Assembly (NCBI GenBank): GCA_942493305.1 | Contig: OW818686.1 | Location: 2,170,001 to 2,234,000 of the forward strand | DNA: 64,000 nucleotides | Direction: 5' to 3' | Source: UBA7672 sp030824255 | GTDB taxonomy: Bacteria > Pseudomonadota > Alphaproteobacteria > Caulobacterales > Hyphomonadaceae | Shown: positions 8,070 to 17,311 of the stretch, piece by piece | How positions within the stretch are numbered: the first letter of the stretch is position 1 | How the letters are laid out: the number at the start of each line of letters is the position of its first letter | The notes under the pieces: model-generated | The model's database searches: none | Seen by the model: the letters and a program-made list of their open reading frames with translations, nothing else | Told to the model about the DNA's origin: nothing | Translations under genes and position numbers: made by a program

Positions 8070-9878
8070 ATGACCGCCCGCGACAAGATCCGAAACTTCT
8101 CCATCATCGCCCACATCGACCACGGAAAGTCGACGCTGGCTGACCGCATCATCCAGATGACGGGCGGCCTGACCGCGCGCGAAATGACCGAGCAGGTCCT
8201 CGATACAATGGATATCGAGAAGGAACGCGGCATCACCATCAAGGCCCAGACCGTCCGCCTCGATTACAAGGCCAAGGACGGTCAGGACTATGTCCTGAAC
8301 CTCATGGACACGCCCGGACACGTCGACTTCGCCTACGAAGTCTCGCGTTGTCTCGCGGCCTGCGAGGGCTCGCTTCTTGTCGTCGATTCATCGCAAGGCG
8401 TGGAGGCCCAGACGCTGGCCAACGTCTACAAGGCCATCGACGCCAATCATGAGATCGTGCCCGTCCTCAACAAGGTGGACCTGCCGGCCGCCGAAGTCGG
8501 CCGCGTGAAGCAGCAGATCGAGGACGTGATCGGCATCGACGCCAGCGACGCGCTGGAGATTTCAGCCAAGACCGGTCTTGGTGTTGATACAGTGCTCGAA
8601 GCCATCGTCACGCGCTTGCCGCCGCCGAAGACCGGCGACCGTGACGCGGCGCTCAAGGCTCTGCTGGTAGACGCGTACTACGACACCTATCTTGGCGTCG
8701 TCGTTATCGTGCGCATCGTCGATGGCACGCTGAAGAAGCGCCAGGCGATCCAGATGATGAAGACGGGCGCGCATTTCGTGCTCGACCGCGTCGGCGTGTT
8801 CAGGCCGGGCAAGCTGGTCGATGTGGACGAGCTGGGGCCGGGCGAGGTCGGCTTCTTTACGGCCTCGATCAAGACGGTGGCGGACTGTTCGGTCGGCGAC
8901 ACGATCACCGACGAGCGCAAGCCAACGGAAGAGGCTCTGCCCGGCTTCCGCGAAGTGCAGCCTGTGGTGTTCTGCGGCCTCTTCCCGGTTGATGCGGCGA
9001 AGTTCGAGGATCTGCGCGCCGCCATGGGCCGCCTGCGCCTGAACGACGCCAGCTTTTCCTACGAGATGGAAACGTCGGCGGCGCTCGGCTTCGGCTTCCG
9101 CTGTGGCTTCCTCGGTCTGCTCCACCTCGAAATCATCCAGGAGCGTCTCAGCCGCGAGTTCGATCTTGATCTCATCGCGACGGCGCCATCGGTGGTCTAC
9201 GAGCTGCACATGCGGGACGGTTCAACCGTCGACCTGCATAACCCGGCCGACATGCCCGACGTGATGGCGATCCTCGATATTCACGAGCCATGGATCGAGG
9301 CGACCATCTTCACGCCCGACGAATATCTCGGCGGCATCCTGAAGCTCTGCCAGGATCGGCGTGGCGTGCAGAAGGAACTGTCATACGTGGGCGCGCGCGC
9401 GATGGTGCGTTATGAGCTGCCCCTCAATGAGGTCGTGTTCGACTTCTATGATCGCCTGAAGTCGATCTCGAAAGGGTATGCGTCGTTCGACTACAACCAG
9501 ATCGGCCGCCGCGAAGGCGATCTCGTGAAGCTGCAGATGCTGGTCAATGACGAGCCTATTGATGCGCTCTCGATGCTGACCCACCGCGCGCGCGCCGAAC
9601 AGCGCGGCCGCGCGATGTGCGAGAAACTGAAAGACCTGATCCCGCGCCAGATGTTCAAGATCCCGATCCAGGCCGCCATCGGCGGCAAGGTCGTGGCCCG
9701 CGAAACCATCTCGGCGCTCCGCAAGGACGTGACCGCCAAATGCTATGGCGGCGACGCCAGCCGCAAACGCAAGCTCCTCGACAAGCAGAAAGAGGGCAAG
9801 AAGCGCATGCGCCAGTTCGGCAAGGTCGAGATCCCGCAGGAAGCCTTCGTCGCCGCCCTGAAAATGGACGAGGACTAG
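8070..9878 (+). CDS. lepA: Elongation factor 4 (LepA), ribosome-associated GTPase
   Basis: The 602-residue protein is full length for EF4. The GTPase domain shows AHIDHGKST (P-loop), the DTPGHVDF G3 motif and NKVDLP G4. EF-G-like domains II, III and V follow, and the C-terminal EF4-specific domain carries the Lys/Arg-rich KCYGGDASRKRKLLDKQKEGKKRMRQFG segment that enters the ribosome. EF4 back-translocates or remodels stalled ribosomes. The start at ATG 8070 (MTARDKIRNF) begins the conserved core; the frame is open further upstream but not conserved. A terminator hairpin follows 30 bases after the stop. Confidence 0.97.
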   Translation: MTARDKIRNFSIIAHIDHGKSTLADRIIQMTGGLTAREMTEQVLDTMDIEKERGITIKAQTVRLDYKAKDGQDYVLNLMDTPGHVDFAYEVSRCLAACEGSLLVVDSSQGVEAQTLANVYKAIDANHEIVPVLNKVDLPAAEVGRVKQQIEDVIGIDASDALEISAKTGLGVDTVLEAIVTRLPPPKTGDRDAALKALLVDAYYDTYLGVVVIVRIVDGTLKKRQAIQMMKTGAHFVLDRVGVFRPGKLVDVDELGPGEVGFFTASIKTVADCSVGDTITDERKPTEEALPGFREVQPVVFCGLFPVDAAKFEDLRAAMGRLRLNDASFSYEMETSAALGFGFRCGFLGLLHLEIIQERLSREFDLDLIATAPSVVYELHMRDGSTVDLHNPADMPDVMAILDIHEPWIEATIFTPDEYLGGILKLCQDRRGVQKELSYVGARAMVRYELPLNEVVFDFYDRLKSISKGYASFDYNQIGRREGDLVKLQMLVNDEPIDALSMLTHRARAEQRGRAMCEKLKDLIPRQMFKIPIQAAIGGKVVARETISALRKDVTAKCYGGDASRKRKLLDKQKEGKKRMRQFGKVEIPQEAFVAALKMDED

Positions 9879-9907
9879 AGGCTTTCTTTACCCGCCAAGC
9901 ATGGATT

Positions 9908-9945
9908 AGGCTCCCGCCACGTCAGTTGGTTGGGAGCCTTTCTGT
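9908..9945 (+). terminator. Terminator-like hairpin whose 3' arm is also the Shine-Dalgarno of the next gene
   Basis: AGGCTCCC (9908-9915) pairs perfectly with GGGAGCCT (9932-9939), followed by TTTCTGT. It is well placed to end lepA transcription. The 3' arm contains GGGAG nine bases before the ATG at 9946, so the same stem would hide the ribosome-binding site of the RTX gene in any transcript that reads through. Confidence 0.65.
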
Positions 9946-12756
9946 ATGGGAATCTGGACACCGGGCCCGGGCCCGACAGCGGGTGGTGACACATACATCG
10001 GGGATGACGCGAGAGATGCGGCCGAGGGCGGCGAAGGCAATGATACGCTGCGCGGGAATGGCAACAACGACGACCTGACTGGCGGGGCCGGCGATGACTT
10101 TCTGGATGGCGGTGATGGCAATGACAACCTTGCCGATGAGTACTTTGGCCAGACCGGCCAGTCCAATGACACGATGTATGGCGGCGCCGGCGACGACAGG
10201 ATCTTCAGCTACTACGGTAGCGACATCATCGATGGCGGTGACGGCATCGACATGTTCTCGATCGACCGCCGGTATTTCACGGGAAACCTGACGCTCGACG
10301 TCACGCTGGCGCCAGATATCGTGCAGGCGCTGGGCGATGGCTCAACCGTGGCGGGCATGGAGTGGGGTGTTTTCCAGGCGGGCTCCGGCAATGACCGGAT
10401 TACGACTGGGGCGCTCGATGATTACCTTACCGGAGCTGCCGGGAACGACACGCTGTCGGGCGGCGCCGGCAATGATATTCTGGACGGAGGACAGGACGAC
10501 GACATTCTCTATGGCGGAGATGGCAATGATCGCTTGAATGGCGGCTCCGCCACGCGCGCCGGTACGGATCGGCTTGAAGGCGGAAATGGAAACGATGAGC
10601 TGAGAGCCGCCGATAATGCGACGCTGCTTGGCGGCGCCGGAGACGATCGACTGGCTGCCCAATTCAATGGGTATGTCGATGGCGGCGAAGGAAATGACTA
10701 CATCGAGGCCAGAGGCGGAACCGGGACGATCATAGGCGGAGACGGTTACGACCGGATGCGTTTCCAGGGGGCAGGTCCGTTCCCGGCCGGGGTTACGGTG
10801 GACATCAGCAACCCTGACGGCCCCGCAACAGCGACGGGACATGGCGGCACCATTCAAGGGATCGAGGAAGTCGATTTCGTCGGCTCACTCTACGATGACG
10901 TGTTCATCGGGTGGAATGGCAATGACACGGCCAGCGGTGGGAACGGCGACGATATCCTGCGTGGCGGTGGCGGTGACGACTGGCTTGATACGCGAAACAG
11001 CGACGATCTCGACCAGGCGTTTGGCGGCGACGGCAACGACCGGCTTATAAGCGATCTTGGCGGCTCTGAGCTGTTCGGCGGCGCAGGCAATGACATCATT
11101 ATCAATGAGACGACGCTCACTGATGGCCATGGCATCCTTGACGGCGGGGATGGCGACGATCACATCACGTTCGGCGCGGAATTCCGGGTGGATGGCGGCG
11201 CCGGATTCGATTTTGCCGAGATACGGCGGGGGCTTTCGACGCAGGCTCATACCTTCATGCTTGGAGATGGATCGACTCTGATCCAGCTCGACGCGACGTC
11301 CTCGCTTACGGGCGTGGAGCAGATCAGATTCTTCTCTGGTTCGGGCAATGACACGATCGGCGGCGGATTCTACGCCGACGAAATCCACGGCGGCGGCGGG
11401 CACGACAGGCTTTTCGGCTTTCATGGCGATGACTGGCTGAGCGGGGGCGCCGGCGACGATGAGCTTATCGGCGGACTTGCTGCAGATCGCCTCGAGGGTG
11501 AGGCAGGCGCCGATATCCTGTTTGGCGATGAGGGAGCCGACATACTTCACGGCGGCGCCAACGCCGATACGCTTGTCGGCGGTGATGGGGATGACACGCT
11601 TGCGGGTGGAACGGGCGATGACTGGGTGGACGGCGGCGCCGGCGACGATGTGATCGAGGCCGGCGCAGGCGGCGCCAATGCTCTGAACGGCGGCGCTGGT
11701 CTCGATATCCTTGCGTTTGCGCAGACTGGGGCAGTCTATCTGGACCTGACAGTTGGGGCCTATTCGTATGAGGGCGGCTGGGACGGATTTGTCTCGATCG
11801 AGGGCGCGCGCGGAAACGCTGGCGCGGACACGATGTTCGGCAACGATGCCGGCAACGCGTTCTTTGGATTCGACGGAGCGGACGTGCTTGTCGGGCGCGG
11901 CGGCGACGACGTTCTTGTCGGAGAGTTTGGCGATGACTGGCTCGATGGCGGCGCTGGAGATGACGTTCTTGAAGGCGGCTTTGGCGTCAACATTCTTATC
12001 GGCGGCGAGGGGATAGATCTCGCTTCCTACGCCGGCTTCGAGATGGGCGTGTGGGGCGTTTGGGTCGACATGAGCGCAGGCGTCTATTCGAACGGAAGCG
12101 TCTGGGACGTTTTCTTCGAGTCGATCGAGGGTGTACGTGGCGGATCGGGGAATGACACGCTGTTCGGTAATCAGTTCGACAATCGCCTTGAGGGCGGGTT
12201 GGGGGACGATGCGCTGATTGGCGGGGTCGGTGACGACACGCTGGTGGGGGAAGCGGGGGCGGACTGGCTGGTGGGCGGGGATGGTGCAGACCGCCTGATC
12301 GGTGGAGCGGGCGTTGATGTGCTGACGGGCGGCGCGGGGGCCGACATTTTCGACCTCGGCGCGAACGGGGTCTGGGATGTGGCGTTCGATTTCAACGCCA
12401 GCGAAGACCGGTTCTCGCTGGGCGGTCATGTGTGGTCGGGATTCCTGACGATCGATGCAGATGGCGATGGTCAGGCCGACGACACGTTGCTGGGCTATGC
12501 AGGTGGAAACTTCGTCGCGCTCGATGTGTCGGGGCTGACTCTGCAGCAGTGGAATGCGCTGGTCGATGGAGCAGGCGCAAGCCTGACGGCGGAGAAGGCG
12601 CTCGACGATGTGACGTTGGAAATGCTGCCTGTCGAAGGTGAGACCGGCTTCGTGCGGGGGCAGGGCTTTGATGCTGGCGCTGATGCGGGCCTGCGCGGGT
12701 TGCGGCCCGAGGCGCCGATGATCTCACCACATGAAGAGTGGGGCCTCGGCGTCTAG
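9946..12756 (+). CDS. RTX (hemolysin-type calcium-binding repeat) protein, probably type I secreted
   Basis: The 936-residue protein consists almost wholly of glycine-rich nonapeptides of the GGxGxDxUx type, around forty copies, in several blocks separated by short spacers containing a repeated motif of the form VYLDLTVGAYSYEGGWDGF or similar. Such repeats bind calcium and fold into parallel beta-rolls after export. There is no Sec signal peptide and no recognisable catalytic domain. The C-terminus (about residues 800-880) resembles the serralysin C-terminal region, with ADIFDLGANGVWDVAFDFNA and an EF-hand-like DADGDGQADD stretch, as expected for a type I secretion signal region. No ABC/MFP secretion genes are adjacent. 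It may be an adhesin or surface-layer protein. The stop codon overlaps the stop of the convergent gene in CTAG. Confidence 0.85.
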   Translation: MGIWTPGPGPTAGGDTYIGDDARDAAEGGEGNDTLRGNGNNDDLTGGAGDDFLDGGDGNDNLADEYFGQTGQSNDTMYGGAGDDRIFSYYGSDIIDGGDGIDMFSIDRRYFTGNLTLDVTLAPDIVQALGDGSTVAGMEWGVFQAGSGNDRITTGALDDYLTGAAGNDTLSGGAGNDILDGGQDDDILYGGDGNDRLNGGSATRAGTDRLEGGNGNDELRAADNATLLGGAGDDRLAAQFNGYVDGGEGNDYIEARGGTGTIIGGDGYDRMRFQGAGPFPAGVTVDISNPDGPATATGHGGTIQGIEEVDFVGSLYDDVFIGWNGNDTASGGNGDDILRGGGGDDWLDTRNSDDLDQAFGGDGNDRLISDLGGSELFGGAGNDIIINETTLTDGHGILDGGDGDDHITFGAEFRVDGGAGFDFAEIRRGLSTQAHTFMLGDGSTLIQLDATSSLTGVEQIRFFSGSGNDTIGGGFYADEIHGGGGHDRLFGFHGDDWLSGGAGDDELIGGLAADRLEGEAGADILFGDEGADILHGGANADTLVGGDGDDTLAGGTGDDWVDGGAGDDVIEAGAGGANALNGGAGLDILAFAQTGAVYLDLTVGAYSYEGGWDGFVSIEGARGNAGADTMFGNDAGNAFFGFDGADVLVGRGGDDVLVGEFGDDWLDGGAGDDVLEGGFGVNILIGGEGIDLASYAGFEMGVWGVWVDMSAGVYSNGSVWDVFFESIEGVRGGSGNDTLFGNQFDNRLEGGLGDDALIGGVGDDTLVGEAGADWLVGGDGADRLIGGAGVDVLTGGAGADIFDLGANGVWDVAFDFNASEDRFSLGGHVWSGFLTIDADGDGQADDTLLGYAGGNFVALDVSGLTLQQWNALVDGAGASLTAEKALDDVTLEMLPVEGETGFVRGQGFDAGADAGLRGLRPEAPMISPHEEWGLGV

Positions 12757-13553
12757 GCAAGGCGGCCGATAAAGGCGCTTGCGGAAACGACGCGCGTGAC
12801 TTTCCCGCCAAACTGTTCGCGGACGATACGCTCAGCCTCGCCGAGGAGATGCTGGCGCGTGTCTTCCGGCGCCATGCGAACGCGGGAGAAGGTGGCGTAG
12901 AGGGCGGAGAGGCGTTCGGGCGTGAAGGTGACGCTTTGTTCGAACAGCTTGTGCTCCACGTTCTTGAAGCCCGCGGTGCGCAGTTCGCCGAGACGGGCGG
13001 GGATGTCGAGGGCGAAGGCGGCTTTGCCGGACGTTGCGTTCGGGTCCTGCTCGATGCCGCTGAAGAGATGTTCGGTCACTTGACCGAAGGCGTCGGGCGC
13101 GGCCGAGTTGTGATAGACGTTCCACCACATCGCGAAGCACCCGCCAGGTTTCAGCGCGGCGCGGGCTTTCGCCAGCGCTTTCGAGCGTTGCAACCAATGC
13201 ATCGACATGGCGGCGAAGCCGAGGTCGAAGAAGGCGGGCGGGAGGCTGGCGGTCTCGAACCGTGCGATATCAATTGTGAGGCGTGGATCACCCGCGGCCT
13301 TGTCGCGAAGACGCTCGGCGAGGCGGGCGTCTGGCTCGATGGCGAGGAGATAGCGGATGGGGGCTGCGAGGATGGGCAGCGTGGCGTGGCCTGTTCCGGC
13401 GCCGATTTCGAAGCAATCGCTCTGTGCCGTCAACCCTGCGCGCTCGCGCAGCCAGTCGAACAGGTCCGGCGGATAGTCCGGACGCGCAAAGTCATAAAGC
13501 GCAGCGTCTTCGCCGAACTTCGTCGCGCCGGGAGAGGTGTGAATCGAGGCCAT
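12753..13553 (-). CDS. SAM-dependent methyltransferase, class I
   Basis: The 266-residue protein carries the SAM-binding motif I CFEIGAGTGHATLPI, motif II around LLAIEPDARLAERL, and the post-I motif LGFAAMSMHWLQRSKALAKA, with LKPGGCFAMWW as motif III. This is the UbiE/Tam-like small-molecule methyltransferase type (YDFARPDYPPDLFDWL opening). The substrate is unknown. The start ATG at 13553 has only a weak ribosome site. Its TAG stop overlaps the stop of the RTX gene by sharing CTAG (12753-12756). It is separated by 22 bases from the lipoprotein gene that lies upstream on the same strand, so the two may be cotranscribed. Confidence 0.85.
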   Translation of the reverse strand: MASIHTSPGATKFGEDAALYDFARPDYPPDLFDWLRERAGLTAQSDCFEIGAGTGHATLPILAAPIRYLLAIEPDARLAERLRDKAAGDPRLTIDIARFETASLPPAFFDLGFAAMSMHWLQRSKALAKARAALKPGGCFAMWWNVYHNSAAPDAFGQVTEHLFSGIEQDPNATSGKAAFALDIPARLGELRTAGFKNVEHKLFEQSVTFTPERLSALYATFSRVRMAPEDTRQHLLGEAERIVREQFGGKVTRVVSASAFIGRLA

Positions 13554-13575
13554 CGCGCCGCTTGAGTTGCCGAGA

Positions 13576-14052
13576 TCAGGGCGCGAAGCTTGAGCGCGCC
13601 GTAAGCGCCCACCGGCCGCTCTTGAACTCCACGATGTAGAGCGAGTTGAAGCGCGACATTTCCGAGCCGTCGGCGCGGTAGCGCACGAAGGTTGTCAGCA
13701 TGTGTGCTTTGGTTTCATCGCACTGGACGATGCGCCGGTTCGCCCATGCCGAGCGGTCCCAGCCTTGTGCGGTGAGCGCAGGGAAGCTGGATTCGAGGTC
13801 GGCGGGTGAGTTGATGATGCGCACGGTTCCAGAGGCGATGCGGACGGAGGGGAAGTGGAAGGTTGATCCCCACGCGTCGGCATCCTTCAGGTTGAAGGTG
13901 CGCATGAATTCGTCGGTGACGTCGTAGGCGGGCTTGTAGGCTGGGCATGCCACGAACTGGTTGTCGCCGTCGCCGAAGACCGGCCCGATCGTCGCGCAAG
14001 CTCCGAGCATCGCAAAAATGGCCCCCAGACCACCTGCCAGAATTGATTTCAT
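13576..14052 (-). CDS. Putative lipoprotein of unknown function
   Basis: The 158-residue product starts at ATG 14052 after GGGAG. The first 22 residues are a lipoprotein signal (MKSILAGGLGAIFAMLGAC) with the lipobox LGAC. The rest (DEFMRTFNLKDADAWGSTFH, FPSVRIASGTVRIINSPAD) reads like a SnoaL/NTF2-type fold with a pocket-lining aromatic pattern, but no catalytic residues can be assigned. It probably sits in the periplasm attached to a membrane. The methyltransferase lies immediately downstream. Confidence 0.72.
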   Translation of the reverse strand: MKSILAGGLGAIFAMLGACATIGPVFGDGDNQFVACPAYKPAYDVTDEFMRTFNLKDADAWGSTFHFPSVRIASGTVRIINSPADLESSFPALTAQGWDRSAWANRRIVQCDETKAHMLTTFVRYRADGSEMSRFNSLYIVEFKSGRWALTARSSFAP

Positions 14053-14129
14053 ACCGCTGCTCCCGGGTTTCTGCGGTTGTGCCTTCCCCGCACGGAATCT
14101 ATCCTTGGACCAAGTCAGGAGACAAACCA

Positions 14130-14411
14130 ATGACATCCATCTTGTTCTCGGTCTTCTTCCTCGTGTCGGCTGGCGATCCGCCGACGGAAGTCGCGTCGCA
14201 ACCGGCGCAGGCCACGACGACTACGACTACGGCTCCGGCGGCTGAGCCGAAAATTATCTGCAAGTATGAGCATGTGACGGGCTCGCGCCTGTCGAAACAG
14301 AAAGTGTGCCGTCCCGAGGGGGCGGCAGGCGACGATCAATCGACCGCCCTGCAGCGCGAGATGGACAAGTTCGGGTCTCGTCCGGAGCGCGCACCCGGTT
14401 TGGGCAACTAG
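14130..14411 (+). CDS. Small secreted Thr/Pro-rich protein with paired cysteines
   Basis: The 93-residue protein starts at ATG 14130 after an AGGAG site. It has a short hydrophobic leader (MTSILFSVFFLVSAG), a low-complexity TTTTTTAPAAEP stretch, and a compact core ICKYEHVTGSRLSKQKVCRP with two cysteines sixteen residues apart. I know similar CR/IC...TGSR...VC cores from small uncharacterised alphaproteobacterial exported proteins, but no function is known to me. It is divergent from the lipoprotein gene at 14052, with which it shares a 77-base promoter region. Confidence 0.7.
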   Translation: MTSILFSVFFLVSAGDPPTEVASQPAQATTTTTTAPAAEPKIICKYEHVTGSRLSKQKVCRPEGAAGDDQSTALQREMDKFGSRPERAPGLGN

Positions 14412-14433
14412 CCCGAATGAAGACGATCGTGCG

Positions 14434-14456
14434 GCCGACCGACTAGAGCGGTCGGC
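14434..14456. terminator. Hairpin between convergent genes
   Basis: GCCGACCG (14434-14441) pairs with CGGTCGGC (14449-14456) around a 7-base loop that holds the stop codon of the minus-strand peptidase gene. No U-tract is visible, so termination is only possible, not clear. Confidence 0.35.
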
Positions 14457-16254
14457 ACGCTTGCGCCAGCCAAGCGCGATCATCGCCCGAAAGCAGCGGA
14501 CCCACCTCGGCAAGCACGCGCGCATGATACTGGTTGATCCAGGTCCACTCTTGCTCGGTGAGCAGGTTGGGCAGGATCAGGCGGCGATCGAGCGGGGCGA
14601 GCGTGAGCGTTTCGAAGCCGAGCATGGGGCGCTCTCCGCCGGGGATGGGCGTGGCTTCGGTGACGACCTGCAGGTTCTCGATGCGGATACCCCAGGCATT
14701 CGCCTTGTAGTAGCCGGGCTCGTTCGAGAGGACCATGCCGGGTTCGAGCGGCACGGTGTTCGGCGCCTTGGCGACGCGGTGCGGGCCCTCGTGCACGCCG
14801 AGATAGGAGCCGACGCCATGGCCGGTGCCATGATCGTAGTCCTCGCCGGCCTCCCAGAGCGACATGCGGGCAAGCGCGTCCAGCGCGGAGCCGGTTGTGC
14901 CTTTCGGAAAGCGCACGCGCGAGAGGGCGATGTGGCCCTTGAGGACGCGGGTGTTGCGATCCTTCATCTCCTCGCTCGGCTCGCCGATCGCCATTGTGCG
15001 GGTGACGTCGGTGGTGCCGTCGAGATACTGGCCGCCGCTGTCGAGCAGGAAGAGTGAGCCGCGCTCCAGCTTGCGGTTGGTGTTGGTGTCGGGGCGGTAG
15101 TGGTTGATCGCGGCGTTCGGGCCGGCGCTGGAGATCGAGTTGAAGGAGAGGTCTTTGAGCTCGCCCGTTTTCTCGCGGAATTCCTCGACCTTGATGGCGC
15201 AGTCGATCTCGGTGACTTCGCCGGTTTGCCCATGTTCCTCGAACCAGCGCAGGAAGCGGGAGAGAGCCGCGCCATCGCGACGGTGGGCCTGGCGCGAGCC
15301 TTCGATCTCGATCGCGTTCTTGCGGGCGCGGGGCAGCGACACGGGATCGCCTGCGCGGACCACGCTGGCGCCGGCCTTGTTGAGCGTGTTGAAGAACCAG
15401 GCGGAGGCAACCGCAGGGTCCACGCTCACGCGCTTGCCCTTGAGGCTGGCGAGGCGCTCTTCCACCGCGGTCTCGGGATGCAGCGTCACTTCGTTGCCGA
15501 GATGGACGCCGAGCTCAGCCCCGACCTTCCCGGGATGGATGAAGAGTTCCGCCTGGCCATCGGCATAGATGAAGGCGCGGCCGAGCGGCAACGGCGTACG
15601 CGAGACGTCTCCGCCCCGGATATTGAACAGCCATGCGATCGAGGCGGGGGAGGTGATGACGGCGACGTCCAGCTTCTGGTCGGAGAGGATCCTGCCGAGG
15701 CGCTGGCGTTTGGAGGACGAGGTTTCACCTGCGTATTTCGTTTCGTGCGGGACGACGGCGAACATGGGTTCGCCGGGACGGTCCTGCCAGGCGGTATCGA
15801 TCGGATTGGTGTCGGTGACGACGAGAATCGCGCCGGCTTTGGCTGCTGCATCGACGAGACGATCGAGGGCGTCGGGCGACATGAGCTTCGGGTCGTAGCC
15901 GATCTTCCTGGCGCTCATACCTTGCTTCGCGAGCCAGCCGAACGGGCCGGGGTCCACAAGATCGCCCACGGTGAACAGGCCCGACGCGAGCTGTTGCTTC
16001 ACTTGAAGGGTGTACCGGCCGTCGACGAAGACGATCGCGCTATCGAGGAAGACGAAAGCGGCGCCAGCGGAGCCGGTGAAACCCGTCGCCCAGGCGAGAC
16101 GCTCATAGCAGGCGGGCAGGTATTCGTTCTGATATTCGTCGTCATGCGGGATGTAGATCCCGTCCAGCCCCTGCGCCTTCAGTGCAGCGCGCAGCAAGGG
16201 CAGGGATGCCTGACCGACTGCGGGGCCGCCGATGACTTCGTAGGTCTGTCTCAT
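14443..16254 (-). CDS. Xaa-Pro aminopeptidase, M24B family
   Basis: The 603-residue protein matches the long, three-domain form (two creatinase-like N-terminal domains, then a pita-bread metallopeptidase domain and a C-terminal extension). The metal ligands are visible in order: LLDSGGQYLDGTTDVTRTM (two aspartates), the HGTGHGVGSYLGVHEGP block (histidine), LSNEPGYYK (glutamate) and the RIENL glutamate. It removes N-terminal residues that precede proline. There is no signal peptide, so it acts in the cytoplasm. The start ATG at 16254 follows GAGGCGCAGAC. The methyltransferase prmA lies 41 bases upstream on the same strand. Confidence 0.93.
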   Translation of the reverse strand: MRQTYEVIGGPAVGQASLPLLRAALKAQGLDGIYIPHDDEYQNEYLPACYERLAWATGFTGSAGAAFVFLDSAIVFVDGRYTLQVKQQLASGLFTVGDLVDPGPFGWLAKQGMSARKIGYDPKLMSPDALDRLVDAAAKAGAILVVTDTNPIDTAWQDRPGEPMFAVVPHETKYAGETSSSKRQRLGRILSDQKLDVAVITSPASIAWLFNIRGGDVSRTPLPLGRAFIYADGQAELFIHPGKVGAELGVHLGNEVTLHPETAVEERLASLKGKRVSVDPAVASAWFFNTLNKAGASVVRAGDPVSLPRARKNAIEIEGSRQAHRRDGAALSRFLRWFEEHGQTGEVTEIDCAIKVEEFREKTGELKDLSFNSISSAGPNAAINHYRPDTNTNRKLERGSLFLLDSGGQYLDGTTDVTRTMAIGEPSEEMKDRNTRVLKGHIALSRVRFPKGTTGSALDALARMSLWEAGEDYDHGTGHGVGSYLGVHEGPHRVAKAPNTVPLEPGMVLSNEPGYYKANAWGIRIENLQVVTEATPIPGGERPMLGFETLTLAPLDRRLILPNLLTEQEWTWINQYHARVLAEVGPLLSGDDRAWLAQACRPL

Positions 16255-16295
16255 GTCTGCGCCTCAGGAAAAGGGAGTAGGCGCAGATTAGACCG

Positions 16296-17156
16296 CTATC
16301 CCGCCCGCGCATAGGTCAGCGTGGACCAGCCGTTCAGGCGGCGGCGGTTGATAAGCGTCATGCCTCGGCCAGCATAGGCGGCTTTCACCTGCGGTTCCTG
16401 ATGGGTCAGCAGGCCTGACAGGATCACGCGGCCGCCGGGTTTTACGAGGCGGGCGATCTCCGGTGCGAGGCCCACGAGCGGCCGGGCAAGAATGTTCGCC
16501 AGAACCAGATCATACTGGCCGCCGGTGCGGATGAGCGGATGACCGGCGCCGCGCGCGTGGAGCAGCTTCAACCTGCGGCCAGCCTTGTTGTTCTTCCGGT
16601 TCTCGTGCGCGATGCGGATGGATTCCTTGTCCAGATCCGTTCCAAGCGCGTAGGGCACGCCAGTCTTGATCGCGGCCAGTGCTAGGACGCCGGAGCCCGT
16701 GCCGATATCCAGCACGCGCTGAGGGCGTTTCCGCTTCAGCTCTGCGGCGAGCGACTGCAGGCAGCCTTTGGTGGTCCCGTGATGGCCAGTGCCAAAAGCG
16801 GGGCCGGCTTCGATCCAGACCGGGATCTTGCCACCTTCAAGATGCGCCAGCTCGTGCCAGCCCGCCACGACGAACGGACCTGCATTCACGGCGGGAAGCC
16901 CGGCGAGCGAGACGGCGACCCAATCCTTGTCATCCAGCTTTTCGACCGAAGCGCGCGTGCCCGGCGCCTCCCGGTCAATGATGGCGGCGGCTTCGTTGGC
17001 CTGGTCTTCATCGATGCAGAAAGCGTCGAGGCTCCAGGAGATCTTGGAAACCTCTTCGACGGAGACGGCGGAGGCGGGGGAGGGGTCCATACCGGAAAGG
17101 ACATCGGACAGCCGCTCGGCTTCGCTGCGCGGCAGGAGGCAATGGACGCGATACAT
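16296..17156 (-). CDS. prmA: Ribosomal protein L11 methyltransferase-like (PrmA)
   Basis: The 286-residue protein has the PrmA arrangement: an N-terminal substrate-recognition domain (MYRVHCLLP...), a linker, then a Rossmann methyltransferase with the family-defining AFGTGHHGTT motif, VLDIGTGSGVLALAAIKTG (motif I), GTDLDKESIRIA and DLVLANILARPLV. PrmA trimethylates lysines and the N-terminus of ribosomal protein L11. The ATG at 17156 is preferred over a TTG two codons upstream. The gene stands 155 bases from the divergent deaminase gene. Confidence 0.92.
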   Translation of the reverse strand: MYRVHCLLPRSEAERLSDVLSGMDPSPASAVSVEEVSKISWSLDAFCIDEDQANEAAAIIDREAPGTRASVEKLDDKDWVAVSLAGLPAVNAGPFVVAGWHELAHLEGGKIPVWIEAGPAFGTGHHGTTKGCLQSLAAELKRKRPQRVLDIGTGSGVLALAAIKTGVPYALGTDLDKESIRIAHENRKNNKAGRRLKLLHARGAGHPLIRTGGQYDLVLANILARPLVGLAPEIARLVKPGGRVILSGLLTHQEPQVKAAYAGRGMTLINRRRLNGWSTLTYARAG

Positions 17157-17311
17157 GGGCAATCCGACAGGTTGAGTTGACGGGGCTTATACCGCCTGTG
17201 CGGCCCCGCGCAACGCGACCTGCGGGCGCTGGGTTACAGCCCGGAAGACAGGGGCCAGTTGCCTCGGGCCGCGCCTTCGCTATGGATGCGGCCGCAGCCG
17301 GGGAATGGTTG

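Noticed and set aside
10885..12429. A 514-codon minus-strand frame inside the RTX gene
   Set aside because: Antisense of the glycine-aspartate repeats, which gives repetitive Ala/Val/Ile text. No start signal.
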